Assembly: GCA_033557465.1 (NCBI GenBank)
Contig: CM066040.1
Span: 325,828,297-325,892,296 of the forward strand
Length of the DNA stretch: 64,000 nucleotides
Origin: Ichthyophis bannanicus
Taxonomy: Eukaryota > Chordata > Amphibia > Gymnophiona > Ichthyophiidae
Direction: 5' to 3'
The notes under the pieces were generated by a model. It worked only from the letters and a program-made list of their open reading frames with translations. It was not told the origin of the DNA and did no database searches. Numbering within the stretch: position 1 is the first letter of the stretch; every line of letters starts with the position of its first letter. This document shows positions 52,170-62,357 of this stretch, in pieces. A program made the translations under genes and the position numbers.

Positions 52170-52760
52170 TGGGTAGCAAGCAGAGGATAAGCAGTGGATA
52201 ACAGTTCTAGACAACAGTAGGTGATGGTACTATCCAACAGTGGGTAGCGACGGTATGCAATTAATGGGTAGCAGTAATATGCAACAGTGGATAAGCAATG
52301 GATGACAGTACAGTGCAACAGTGGGTAGCAATGCTATGCAAACAATGGGCGGCAACAGTATGCAAGACAAAACAAAGGGTGGCAAACAATGGGAGGCAAT
52401 AGTGTGGGTGATAACAATATGCAAAACAGAACAATGAGTAGCAACAGTATGCGAACAATGGATGGCAACAGTTCAGTGCAACCGTATGCAAAACAATGGG
52501 TGGCAACAGTATGCAAAACAATGGGTGTCAGCAATATGCAAGACAATGGGTGGCAACAGTATGCAAAACAATGGGTGGCAACAGTATGCAAAACCATGGG
52601 TGTCAGCAATATGCAAGCAATGAATAATGGTTCTATGCAGCGATGTGTATGCAGTTCAGTGCCCCGCAGTGGGTGGCAGTACAATGTAGGCAGTGGCAAG
52701 CAGAGGGTAGAGGTGCTGTGAGGCAGTGGGTAGTAGTTCAATGCCAACAATGGGTAGCAG
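52170..52760. repeat. Degenerate 25-bp minisatellite
   Basis: Units of the type CAACAGTATGCAAAACAATG plus GGTGG repeat with many variants, the most regular part being 52490-52610. Open frames here on either strand (such as 52334-52768 minus and 52389-52721 plus) are low-complexity translations of the repeat. Units abut without unique spacers. Confidence 0.85.
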
Positions 52761-52989
52761 TACAGCACAGGCAGTGGGTAGCGTGTTCTAGGTGGGTAGT
52801 GGGAGGAAGAGCAACGCTAGCAGTGGGAAGGGAAGACAAAGGAGAGTCACCTGAGGGTGCCAGGGCAGAGCTCGTGAGCTAGTCCAGTCCGGAGGGGATA
52901 TGTGGTGGAGCGATCCAGCCCACTCGACTCCAGCAGCTACAGGGCACCGGAGCTCGCGCCCGGGGCCCGCACCTAAGGATCACGCCAAA

Positions 52990-54530
52990 GGGTCCTCTGA
53001 TCTCCTTCATAGGCAGAAGAAGTGGACAATGATTTCATTGATTGGCAGTATTGCTATGAAAAGAGAAGTGCTGCTGATAGGTGATTTCAATATACCAGAT
53101 ATCCATTCAAAAGTGAGGGTCTAGACCTCAGGAAAACTTACTTTGGGACAACACCTCAAGGAGTTGTTAGTTGGATGGGGACACCTGGGGAATGTAGAAA
53201 AGCAGTGGGTAAAAATGAAAGGGGCTATTTTAAGGGCAACAAAACTTTGTGTCAGGAAAGTAAATAAATGTAAAAAGAAAAGGAGGCCACTATGGTTCTC
53301 AAAAGAAGTAGCTGAAAAGGTGAAAAAAAGAGGGTGGCCTTCATAAAATACAAGAGAACATAGAAAAAGGAAGACTAGCAAAAATATTTGGAAAAGCTAA
53401 AGGAAGCTGAGAAAGTAGTCGGGTAAGCAAAGATGCAAATAGAATAATAAATAGCCAATGCAGTGAAATGGGGGGGACATGACATTTTTTAGAAATTTGA
53501 TTATCAGGAGGAAATGCAAAAGTAGAATTGTCAGACTCAAGGGTAAACAGGAGGAATATGTAGAAGCTGAGGAGGATAAAGGAGAATTGCTTAATACATA
53601 CTTCTGTTCTCTGTTCATAGATGAAGGGTCAGGAGCGGGACCTCAGAAAACATACACAAATTAGAATGGAAGTGAGGTGAATCTCAAATGAATTTCAGAA
53701 GACCGGGTTCGTGAGGAGTTGGCTAAACTAAAAGTAAACAAAGCGATGAGGCTGGATGAGATATATCCAAGAGTATTGAAAGAACATCGGAAAGTACGCG
53801 CAACTCCAATGTCTGACCTTTTTAATCCTTCTTTAGAGTCAGGAGTCGCCCTCGAGGACTGCAGATGGGCAAATGTGGTCCCTTTACACAAAAGCGGAAA
53901 AAGTATGAGGTTGAGAAATACAGTCTGACCTCTGTGGTCAGTAAATTAATTGAAGCTCTGTTAAAACAGAGAATGATGAGGATTCTAGAGTCCAGTGGAT
54001 TGCAGGATCCAAGGCAACATGGGTTTACTAGAGGCAGGTGAATCTAGTTAATTTCTTTGACTAGGTGACCAGAGAGTTGGACCAAGGGAGAGTGCTAGAT
54101 GCGGTGTGCTTAGATTTTAGCAAAGCCTTTCACATGGTTCCACACAGGCAAGTTATAAATATATTGAGCACCCTAGGGATGGCCCCTAAAGTGACTGACT
54201 AGGTTACAAACAGGTTGAGCAGAAGGTGACAAAGGGTATAGATAAATGGAGGTCACTCTGAGGAGAAGGATGTAATCAGTGGTGTGCCGCAGGGATCTGT
54301 CCTTGGTCCAATTCTTTTTAACATTTTTGTAAGTGATATTGTGGAAGGGGTAAGATTTGCCTCTTTGCAGATGATACTAAAATCTGAAATAGGATAGACA
54401 CCCAGGAAGATGTAGATAACATGAGGAGGGATCTAGCAAAACTTGAAGAATGATCAAAGGTGGCTACATAGGTAAAAAAGGCAACAGCGAAATCCAGAAG
54501 GATGCTTGAGTGCATATGGAGAGGAATGGA
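52990..54530 (+). pseudogene. CR1 subfamily 2, endonuclease and reverse transcriptase, heavily decayed
   Basis: EVLLIGDFNIPDI (53067-53105) is the GDFN box of the endonuclease. KMKGAILRATKLCVRKVNKC and RPLWFSKEVAEKVKK are from the linker (53143-53346). YVEAEEDKGELLNTYFCSLF follows. DEIYPRVLKEHRKV and LEDCRWANVVPLHKSGK (53719-53928) match 13855 onward. CLDFSKAF (54108-54129), PQGSVLGPILFNIFVSDI (54289-54345) and LFADDTKI (54362-54385, catalytic Asp pair kept) are readable in shifting frames. Many stops and indels are present; it is one of the older copies. Confidence 0.82.
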
Positions 54531-54744
54531 TAAGATGTAAATTTGTTCATGTTAATGCCAATTTGATGTAAATTTGTTCTATGTAACCTGTTCTATGTAA
54601 ATCAGTTTATTGTTCATGAAAACCCAGGAGCTTCTGTGTCGCCAGGAGTCAGGACTGACTCGAAGGCACACATTGCATTTTTGTTATATGTAAACTGCGC
54701 TGATCTGAAAAAGCGTGGTATATAAACAAATAAATAAATAAGGA
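54531..54744 (+). mobile_element. L2 3' tail with a SINE fragment inside, inserted in CR1
   Basis: GTAAACTGCGCTGATCTGAA, AAAGCGTGGTATATAAACAA and a final ATAAATAAATAAGG are an L2-type stem-loop tail. Inside, GAAAACCCAGGAGC..GTCGCCAGGAGTCAGGACTG (54618-54665) matches the SINE at 11395-11450. CR1 sequence resumes with GGAGGTGATAGTGC. Confidence 0.7.
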
Positions 54745-54885
54745 GGAGGTGATAGTGCTTCTGTAGAAGTCTCTGGTAAGACCTCATTTGGAGTGTTGTG
54801 TGCAATTCTTAAGACCTTATCTTTGAAAGGAAATAAACAGGATGGAGTAGGTTCCGAGTGCGGCTACTGAAAGATCAGTGTTCAT
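54745..54885 (+). pseudogene. CR1 subfamily 2 continuation
   Basis: AGTCTCTGGTAAGACCTCAT and TTGGAGTGTTGTGTGCAATT correspond to the region after the reverse transcriptase (16,000-region wording). The alignment stops abruptly at 54885 within GTGCTCTTCATT-like sequence, where an L2 begins on the same strand. Confidence 0.75.
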
Positions 54886-55217
54886 TCTCCCGGCCCCTGC
54901 CCGATCCAAATCCTGCCACCTGAAGACTCACTCTCCAGCTTTGGGAGAGCCATCAAAGCAGCAAGAAAGAAGCCAGCCTGACACCGATAAGCTCCACCTC
55001 CAGGGGAGGAAGCATCATCACTGCTGGATATCTGGAGCCAGATCACAGACCACTACATGGCAAGAGAAGCAGGCCTGATCCGACCCCTGCCCCAATCAGC
55101 TCCTGCCACCTGAAGACTCACTCTCCAGCTTTGAGAGATCCATCAGAGTAGCAAGAAAGAACTCCAGCCTGACACCAATAAGCTCCACCTCCAGGGGAGG
55201 AGGCATCATCACTCCCT
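54886..55217 (+). repeat. 190-bp tandem duplication at the 5' end of an L2
   Basis: CCTGCCACCTGAAGACTCAC starts at 54912 and 55102, a 190-bp period. One full unit and about 140 bp of a second are present, sharing AAGCTCCACCTCCAGGGGAG. Because it lies between a CR1 break and L2 coding sequence, it is probably the L2 5' UTR. Confidence 0.75.
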
Positions 55218-55855
55218 CGGTCTATTACTAAATGTTCAGCTCCACAGGCGGAGTAAATTTCAAAGGTTCTGTTCTTAGGCAATCGACGTAGATACACTCA
55301 AACATCTACTCGTCACCTACATATTACAATCTGGATCCCAAGATACCCACTATCAGTCTCTGCTTACTAGTACTCTTGATGTAACCACTGCTTACACAGT
55401 TGGAGATGGATCCCCATATTTATTAGGCCAATCAATACCAATAATATATGGTATCAAACTCAAAGGCACTACGACACCCCTATCAGCAACCAGAACACAG
55501 GAGATACAATAGACTAATACAAATAAACTTCTCAACAACATACCACAAGTCTAATTCTGATCCAAAATCATACTCTACCTTGAAATGTGCACTAATCAAC
55601 TCTCGTTCTATTCAAAACAAGTTCCATACCCTTACTGACTACATTGAAGAACAACAGATAGGCCTAATGTGCATAACTGAAACATGGCTCACTGGCACTG
55701 ACCATGTTATACTAAATCAGATCGCTTTTCAAACCTACACTATTCACAACTGCCCTGGAACTCAAAAGAGGGGTGGTGGAGTCCTAATTATTACAAAAAA
55801 GCTCCTAAAGTTCAAAACAATGTCCACCCATAATACTGAAGATAACAATGTTATA
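55218..55855 (+). pseudogene. L2 endonuclease, N-terminal half (long interrupted L2)
   Basis: The open frame 55448-55951 reads CALINSRSIQNKFHTLTDYI, LMCITETWLTGTDHVILNQI (TETW with catalytic Glu) and the TQKRGGGVLIITKKLLKFKT block. At about 55851 an insertion cuts it inside NVIEVYSV. The frame is otherwise open, and the element continues at 56786, 58341, 58930 and 62365. Confidence 0.82.
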
Positions 55856-56785
55856 GAGGTCTATTCTGTAATGCGAATAGCGGGGATGGAGTCCATCCCT
55901 GCTATTCGCCCCCTTCTGCCCCCTGCAGAAGCCTCCCCATATGAACAATGAGTTTGTGCGAGGAGGCTTAGTCGGGGGCATTCCGGAGGCGGAACGAGGG
56001 CAGGGTATGGGCGGTCTGAGACTCCGGATGTACAGGGCCAATTCTGAAGTCGGCCATATATGTCTGGGGTCGGCAGACCGGACAGGGGACTTATTCCACC
56101 TTCAAGGCGGAATAAGTCCTCCTGGACATTGGGGGATGGCATGCCTGGGCAGCAGCAGAAAGGTGAAGGGGTATAGGGGTTCTTTGCAGCCCGACCTTGG
56201 AAGGCCAGATCAGGGGTTGAGCTGAGGGGAAAGGAGAAAGTGGTCAGCGGTCGGGGATCATGGCTTCTGACTGAGTTAGCCGGGCAGGTTGATCAGAATC
56301 AGGTCACGGCCTGCATATACAGGCCCAGACCCAATTCTGATCCCGCAGGGCACATCTAGTCTCCACAGGATCGGAATCGGGTCTGCCTATGTGCGTCCCG
56401 ATTCCGATCGGACATACAGGGGCCTGGATGCACATATTAAAATGTGCCTCCACAACACTCCTGTATATAGAACGTTTTGGAAATATCACATAGAGCATCA
56501 CAGACTGCCCACCATCACTGTCATAGGACACTGATCAATGAACAACCTTAAATGAACACGACACATGACACCAACTTGTAAACAGGTTATGCTAATATAT
56601 TGTTAATGCTTTGATTTTGTTAAGCTTCCTCATTCTGTACGACCCCACCCTCTATACTATGTTATAATGTAAACAGTTTGAGTTCAATGTAAACCACCTT
56701 GTTACAATGTAAATGGTTAGAGTTTGAATGTAAACCACCTTGATTTAAGGAAAAGGTGGTATATAAATCCTGTTAAATAAATAAA
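55851..56785 (+). mobile_element. Insertion: GC-rich hairpin element (copy 3) joined to an L2-type 3' tail
   Basis: 55851-56450 repeats the GC-rich family: GAGGTCTATTCTG start, an 18-bp-arm hairpin (55873-55909, one mismatch), the ACTTATTCC hairpin (56089-56117), GACTGAGTTAGCC (56267-56279), and CCCAATTCTGATCCCG. 56451-56785 is an L2 3' UTR with two AATGTAAACCACCTTG blocks and an AAATAAATAAAATAAATAA tail. ATAACAAT occurs before and after the whole block, so it may have come in as one L2 already carrying the GC-rich element. Confidence 0.55.
55873..55909. repeat. Inverted repeat, 18-bp arms, 1-base loop
   Basis: GCGAATAGCGGGGATGGA faces TCCATCCCTGCTATTCGC with a single mismatch. It is at the left end of copy 3; a looser version is at 25085-25121. 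Confidence 0.9.
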
Positions 56786-57385
56786 ATAAATAACAATCTC
56801 AAATAGGCATATCTCAGTCTGCCTGACATATCATGCTGCTAACACCAAAGATAACTTTTCACTCATTCTAGAGGAAGTTTGTACACACTCATCAACACGA
56901 AAATCCCTCATTATTCTCTGAGACCTAAACATTCCATCTAAACCATCTAAAAACACATATGCCTTCTTGAATGCCGTGGAAGGTCTAAAATACACTCAAA
57001 TAACAACACCCCAACACATAAGAAAGGAGGAATCCTGGACCTCAACTTTATACCTAACCAACTTCTATATCAATACCAATGGACTCATCCTACCATGATA
57101 CCAGTTCCCTGGTCAGACCATCACATGCTCAACTTTACCATAAACCTGCCCACAACAATAAACACACCAGAGGCTGTAACAAGAGAATATAGAAGATTTA
57201 AATAATTCAGCCTTCCTGCAACAGTTCTACTACATCTAGATTGTAACATGACAAATATAGAAGATGTCATCATCAATTGGAACAACACATTGTATAATGC
57301 TGCAGCTCAACCATACAAGAAAACCCACAATAATAGAAATCATACAGCATCTTGGTATTCCAAAGATTTATTTTAGGTATTTATT
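56786..57385 (+). pseudogene. L2 endonuclease, C-terminal half
   Basis: Readable blocks are LINTKIPHYSLRPKHSI (a decayed LGD.N region), ILDLNFIPNQ (LDLIF region), IPVPWSDHHMLNFTINLP (catalytic SDHH), IINWNNTLYNAA and ASWYSKDLF. Frames shift several times. It follows on from 55855 once the insertion is removed and is cut by an antisense L2 fragment at about 57386. Confidence 0.78.
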
Positions 57386-58115
57386 TAAGTTATGTTATGT
57401 TATGTTACTCTTTATTTGATATAACGCATATCAGCAAAACCTATGTGATTTACATTAACAATTTTTCAAAAAACATATCAAAGAAAAAGAACACCAAAAT
57501 AAAACAGGAAAGCTATGACAAAGGATATACATATCAATTAAAACAGAAAAGATAAGAACATGATAGCTGAGGTATTATTCAATAGCCATGACCCCCACCC
57601 CTCTCCCCCCATGCCCATGCCGTGTTTATTCCAAAAACATTACTAAACAGGGACTTCTTGAAACTCTTCAGATCAGTGGCAGTTCATAGGGAAGTAGGCA
57701 AGCGATTCCACAATGTAGGGGCCGTTACAGCAAAGGCAGTCTGATGAGTGGACTCATGTTTAATAATAGCCGAGGATGGAATATTTAAACGGAAGCCATG
57801 TACAGAACGTAATGCTCTAGCAAGGGTGTTAAATCGTTATTAAAGATGAGAGTTATTCTGGGGCCAAGTCATGTATTGCCATAAGACCTTGTAATGGAAC
57901 CGTTCTGAGATAGGGAGCTAATGGTAGTGCATAAACAGAGGTATAATGTGATCATAACGACATGCTTGGGCTACTGTACACACTGCAATATTCTGTACTG
58001 TCTGCAATCATCGGAGTTAGTATAGTGGCAAACCCAAATAGATAATATTACAGTAGTCTAAGAGGGACACAACAGTATGACAAGCTAGTGTACGCTCTGC
58101 AGTATTCTGTATTTT
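57386..58115 (-). mobile_element. L2 3' fragment on minus strand
   Basis: ATGTTATGTTACTCTTTATT, TGATATAACGCATATCAGCA and CAAAATAAAACAGGAAAGC run parallel to 45660-45770, the 3' end of the (AAAGAT)n-type L2. The part from about 57640 to 58110 matches the reverse transcriptase C terminus on the minus strand with stops (a GATCATAACG.CATGCT block against 46330-46350). Decayed and 5' truncated. Confidence 0.65.
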
Positions 58116-58338
58116 GATTTTATAGCAAAAGGATAAAATCAAAATAAACTTAACTATCTCTTATATCTCAACAAATAGGGGTGACCTGCATGGAGTGATG
58201 GGTACACCCCTAAGCAAAGATATGGGGGAGGGGTGACCTGCATGAAGTGGCAGGTGCACATACTCTTGTCACCTTGCTGGGCAGACTAGATGGACCATGC
58301 TGGTCTTTATCTGCCATCATATACTATGTTACTATATT
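58116..58338 (+). mobile_element. CR1 3' UTR fragment (TTACTATG tail)
   Basis: GGGGTGACCTGCATGGAGTG, CAGGTGCACATACTCTTG, GGCAGACTAGATGGACCATG and ATGTTACTATATTACTATG match 1565-1731. It is entirely 3' UTR. The piece around 58180-58255 contains a local duplication of GGGGTGACCTGCATG. Confidence 0.82.
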
Positions 58339-58340
58339 AC

Positions 58341-58682
58341 TATGACCTCCCTCAGTAAACCTAGAGAGCTGTTTCAAATAGCACAATCATTTACAAAAGA
58401 AATTCCTGAACAAAAAGGTGCTAGCACATTAAATCCACAAGCTATGGCAGACTTCTTAGAACTAAAATTCAAACCTAATCCAGCTCTAACTCCATTCCAA
58501 TCACAACACATTCAGTCTCCATAACCATCCATGAACCTTTGGAATTCGTTTCACATCCCATCCATAGATCAGCTGAAAAACCTCGCAACCAACATAAACA
58601 CCTCCACTTTTCCCCTTGTTCCATGCCTGGTCTCATGGATTAAGATGATGAAGAAACAATTAAGCCCTGCCTTACTAAATAT
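58341..58682 (+). pseudogene. L2 linker between endonuclease and reverse transcriptase
   Basis: SKPRELFQIAQSFTKEIPE matches NKPRELFQIIKKLTKTPHSS of the copy at 60725-62398, followed by QAMADFLELKFKPNPALTP. A TSSLDPCPTSWI-like region is degraded in 58600-58680 (PCLVSWIKMMKKQL is readable). It is interrupted at 58683 by a SINE. Confidence 0.75.
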
Positions 58683-58930
58683 TTATTTTTTATACTGTGC
58701 TCTTTAGAATCAGTGTGGTTTACATGTATAGTAACAAGTACTTTTTATTCCCTTGTCCCTGAAGGGCTCACAATCTAAATGTACCTGAGGCAATGGAGGG
58801 TTAAGTGGCTTGCCCAAGGCCACAAGGAGTGGCCATGGGACTAGAGACCCCAGTCCCTCTGGCCTGAGGTTGCTTGTCCCCATGCAGGAGTCCCAACCAC
58901 TGAGCCACTCCTCACTCACTATAATATGAT
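58683..58930 (-). mobile_element. tRNA-related SINE with L2-like tail
   Basis: On the minus strand a GTGGCTCAGTGGTTGGGACT start resembles a tRNA A box. Next come CCTTGTGGCCTTGGGCAAGC, CACTTAACCCTCCATTGCCT, CAGGTACATTTAGATTGTGA and GCCCTTCAGGGACAAGGG. The tail TGTAAACCACACTGATTCTA..AAAATAAATATT resembles L2 3' ends. Copies of the body are at 12620-12700 and 11373-11390. A good B box is not evident. Confidence 0.75.
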
Positions 58931-58999
58931 GCATTATGACTCTCACAAGGTCTAGTACCAGTTACCCTCAAACAAGCAACAATCAGACCAATACTAAAA
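58931..58999 (+). pseudogene. L2 reverse transcriptase, short N-terminal piece
   Basis: CTAGTACCAGTTACCCTCAA and CAAGCAACAATCAGACCAAT lead to ACTAAAA; the last part reads TIRPILK in the L2 frame. The sentence continues at 62365 (TSNLASKDPNSYQPISNLPF) after the L2 inserted between. Confidence 0.78.
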
Positions 59000-59214
59000 T
59001 TTATTTATTTATTTATTTAGCTGTATTTATATACCGCCTTTCACCGGGTCAAAGCGGTGTTACATAGGGGTAGGGGAATTAAGTACAAGGGTAGGGCCAT
59101 CACCGGGGAGGCAACATTGATGATTTTGACATAGGAGAGACTTTGGACATAGGACAGACGTTGGACATAGACAAGTTAGTGTAGCTTTAAGTTAGAGGTT
59201 CATTGTGGGTGAGA

Positions 59215-60366
59215 TCAGAGGTTTGTGGGTTTTTCGGTGGGGTTCGAGTTGAAGTATTCCTGGAAAAGGATGGTTTTTAGCTGTTTTCTGAAAGATAGTA
59301 GGTCGGCATTGTTTCTGAGAAAGCTCGGTAGAGAGTTCCATAAGGATGGAGCATAAAGTTCAAAGGCTCGATTGCAGGTCCGTTGCGAGCATTTGGTTCT
59401 TTTGTGAGGGACGGTGAGGAAAATGCTGGAGGTTTGTCTGGTAGATCTGCCGTGGGCTGGATGAGCCAGTAGGGTGCGAAGTTGGGTGTCCTGTGTTTGA
59501 TGGATAGCTTTGTGGGTGAGTAGGACGGCTTTGTATTTTGTCCGTGCTTCGAGGGGGAGAATGCGAAGTTCTTTCAGAATTGGGGTGATATGGTCGGTTT
59601 TCTTCGCCCTCTGAATGATTCTCGCAGTGGTGTTTAATGCAGTTTGGAGGGGGCTGGTGTGTGTGGCTGGAAGGCCATGGTAGATTATGTTGCAGTAGTC
59701 CAGATGTGGGAGTGTCATGGCTTGCATCACTGTTCGGAAGTCTTGATGTTCAAGGAGGGGTCTGAGACGTTGCACTGTTCTTGCTTTGTGAAATATAGTT
59801 CCGGAGGTTTTAGTGATCTGTTGCTTTAAGGTGAGGGCTTGGTCAATAATAATGCCCAGGTATCTTATATGTGGTTGTATTTGAATGCTTGTAGTTCCAA
59901 TGATGAGGTGTGTGGATGGTATGAAGTCTGGGTCCTTTGTCACTATGAGGGCTTCAGTTTTCTTTATGTTGATGGATAGGTTGTTTGTTTGTGACCAGTT
60001 AGAGACTGCAGTGAAGCATGCTGATAGGTGGGTGTTTGTAGGGTTTGTGGTTGTAATGGGGGCGTAGAGCATGATATCGTCAGCATAGATGTGGAAGCTG
60101 ACGTTGTGGGTGCGTATGACTGTGCAGAGTGGTTGGAGGTAGATATTGAAGAGCATGGCTGATAGTGTGGATCCTTGGGGTACTCCCTGGTGTTGTTGGA
60201 ATGGGGGGGAAGTTGAGGTGCTAGTGCGGATGAGTTGTTGTCTGTATGTTAGGTAGGATTGGAACCACTTCAGCACGGTGTCCTTGATCCCAATAGTCTG
60301 TAGTCGGTGTATGAGGATGTTGTGGGAGATGGTGTCAAAAGCTGCAGATATATCGAGGAAGATCAT
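59215..60366 (-). CDS. L2 reverse transcriptase main part, 383 open codons
   Basis: Frame: IFLDISAAFDTISHNILIHR (first catalytic Asp), WFQSYLTYRQQLIRT, HQGVPQGSTLSAMLFNIYLQ, FHIYADDIMLYAP (YADD kept), NNLSINIKKTEALIVTKDPD, IRYLGIIIDQALTL, LPHLDYCNIIYHGLPA and RAFELYAPSLWNSLPSFL to a natural stop. The fingers region lies just upstream in another frame (60388-60648), with a TAA and a short indel at about 60385. Confidence 0.92.
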   Translation of the reverse strand: MIFLDISAAFDTISHNILIHRLQTIGIKDTVLKWFQSYLTYRQQLIRTSTSTSPPFQQHQGVPQGSTLSAMLFNIYLQPLCTVIRTHNVSFHIYADDIMLYAPITTTNPTNTHLSACFTAVSNWSQTNNLSINIKKTEALIVTKDPDFIPSTHLIIGTTSIQIQPHIRYLGIIIDQALTLKQQITKTSGTIFHKARTVQRLRPLLEHQDFRTVMQAMTLPHLDYCNIIYHGLPATHTSPLQTALNTTARIIQRAKKTDHITPILKELRILPLEARTKYKAVLLTHKAIHQTQDTQLRTLLAHPAHGRSTRQTSSIFLTVPHKRTKCSQRTCNRAFELYAPSLWNSLPSFLRNNADLLSFRKQLKTILFQEYFNSNPTEKPTNL

Positions 60367-60387
60367 GCCGTATCCAGAGTGTTTTCC

Positions 60388-60648
60388 TTAAGTTCCTGTG
60401 AGGAGGGTGTTCATCAGCGTGGTCATGAGGGTCTCGACTCCATGTAGCGGGCGGAAGCCATGTTGTTGCGGGTCCAGTATGTTGTTAACATCCAGGTGTT
60501 CCTGAAGCTGCTGCTGGACGATCTTCTCGATTATTTTGACTGTGAAAGGTAGACTTGCTATGGGTCTGTAGGATGTAGGGTCAAGAGGATCCAGGTTTTG
60601 CTTTTTCAAGGAAGGTCGGATGATCGTGGTTTTGAGTGCGTCTGGCAT
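60388..60648 (-). pseudogene. L2 reverse transcriptase fingers region
   Basis: 86 codons with MPDALKTTIIRPSLKKQNLD, TSYRPIASLPFTVKIIEKIV and LDPQQHGFRPLHGVETLMTT. They directly precede the main polymerase frame, separated by a stop near 60388. A further break near 60665 separates them from the endonuclease-linker frame. Confidence 0.88.
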
Positions 60649-60724
60649 GTGTCCTTTGGAGAAGGATTAGTTGACGATACGGGTTAATGGTGTGCTCAGT
60701 TCGTTTTTTGATTTCTTTATCCAG

Positions 60725-62357
60725 TCAGTGGGGCATGGGTCCAGCGGTGAGGTGGAGGCAGGAGATAGTGGTTGAAATTTCTTCTGTTGATGTTTCTTTG
60801 AAGGTGGTCCAGTCACTGTGCAAGTTGGGGTGGAGGTTCTCTGTAGTTGAGTGTGCGGTTAGATGTGGGTTTTGTGGTTGTTGTAGCTGTTTGTATTGAC
60901 GGGCCAGTAGTTCTGGTGGGATCTGCGGTAATTGGTCAGAGCTGTGTGGAGTTTTTGTCAGCTTTTTGATTATTTGAAAGAGCTCCCGAGGTTTGTTTAT
61001 GGAGGTATTGATCATTTTCATGTGGTAGATTTTCTTTGCTTTGTCAGTCTCATAGTGATATGCGTTGAGTTCGTAAAGGTATTTTATTTTGTCATTTTCG
61101 TTGTTGGTTTTTCTCCATTTTCTTTCAGTTCTCCTGAGTTTTGTTTTTAGCTTTCGGAGACTGGGAGTATACCATCTAGCTCTTGTGGAAGGTGGTCTGG
61201 TGGTGGTTATGTTTGCTGAAGCTTCAGACGCTGTGGAGATCGTAGTATTCCAGTTGTCTATAAGGTCATTGATGTTATTGGAGTTCGGTTGTAGTTTGGG
61301 TAGAATTTGTTCTAGGAAGTCCTCTTTGTTGAATGGTTTAAATCGTCTTATGTGGTGTCTATCATCCTTATTGGTTTTATGTTGGTATGTGTGGGATATT
61401 GTGATGAGATGGTGGTCAGACCAAGGTACTGGCGAGATCCGTGGGTTCTTTGCTGAGGCGGTGGTGGTGGAGTTGAGAAAGATGAGGTCTAGTGTGTTGT
61501 CTTTTTCGTGGGTGGGTTCCTGTATGATCTGTACTAGATCCATTGCAGTCATAGCGGTGTGGAAGGTTGTTGCATGTTCTTCTTGGAGTGATGGGAGGTT
61601 GACGTCTCCTAGGATGATTTGTTCCTTAGTCGAGCTGGTGCTTTCTGATATGTGTTGTAGTAATCTTGGTAGGTCAGTGGTTACGGTAGGTGCACGGTAG
61701 ATTAGACATATTGAGAGGTGTTTGTTGGTGAGGGTGAGGAGATCAGCTTCAGTGGTGGTTTCCGAGAAATGGATCCTGAAGTGAAGGTCGGTTCTTGCTA
61801 TGATGGCGACATCCCCTCCTTTGGCGTGTTCCCGGGAGCAGTGATGGAGGGTGTATCCTTCTGGGGCTAGTTGGTTCATTAGTACTGTGTCGGTGTCGGT
61901 CAGCCAGGTTTCTGTTATGCATAAGATGTCTACGTGCTCAGTTGTGATTAGGTCACAGAGCATGTGGTATTTATTTCTAACAGAGTGTGCGTTGATCAGA
62001 GAGATGGTGATGTGGAGATGGGGTGGGGGGTTGGTGGTGTGAGTGGATGTGTGCTGAGCCTGTGCGTGGGTTTCTTTTGGTTTGTGTGTGAGTGTGGGTA
62101 GAGTGGCTTGAGTGGGCCAGGGTAGGTTGTTGAGTGCATTGGGGGGGGGGGGTAGAGGGTCAAGAGGGGGGTGAGAAGGTAGATGGGGGTTAAGAAAGGT
62201 GGCATAATCGGTGAGGGTACCTGGTGTTTGGGGACCAGGCTGGGCTTCGGTGTTGGTTGCACGGAGCGGTGAGGTCGTTGGTTGCTGATGCTGTGTCTTC
62301 GGTGCTGTAGTGAATCGCTGCTGTCGTGGGTTTCCTGTTTTTCTTTTCGCTGTTTTC
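60725..62357 (-). CDS. L2 endonuclease and linker, about 544 open codons
   Basis: The frame opens with a Pro/Thr-rich N terminus (residues about 20-150). The endonuclease runs ISLINAHSVRNKYHMLCDLI, VDILCITETWLTDTDTVLMN (catalytic Glu), HAKGGDVAIIARTDLHFRIH, SICLIYRAPT, QIILGDVNLPSLQ (GDxN box), NTLDLIFLNST and SPVPWSDHHLITISHTYQ (SDHH). The linker then reads ARWYTPSLRKLKTKLRRTER and INKPRELFQIIKKLTKTP and ends at a frame break near 60725. The first 13 codons of the raw frame belong to the host L2, not this element. Confidence 0.92.

Larger units (their letters stand above)
50614..52890 (-). mobile_element. L2 copy 2, endonuclease, leader and presumed 5' UTR
   Basis: This continues copy 2 beyond the nested L2. 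Going right on the minus strand are the endonuclease (50788-51459), the NPGP motif (about 51658-51681), the Leu/Pro-rich leader, a hydrophobic start near 52055 and then tandem-repeat-rich sequence. The 5' border is uncertain; GC-rich sequence at 52890-52985 may still belong. Confidence 0.8.

Noticed and set aside
52170..52760. Possible CRISPR-like array
   Set aside because: Units of about 25 bp abut directly, vary strongly and have no unique spacers; the context is a vertebrate L2 leader. It is a minisatellite.
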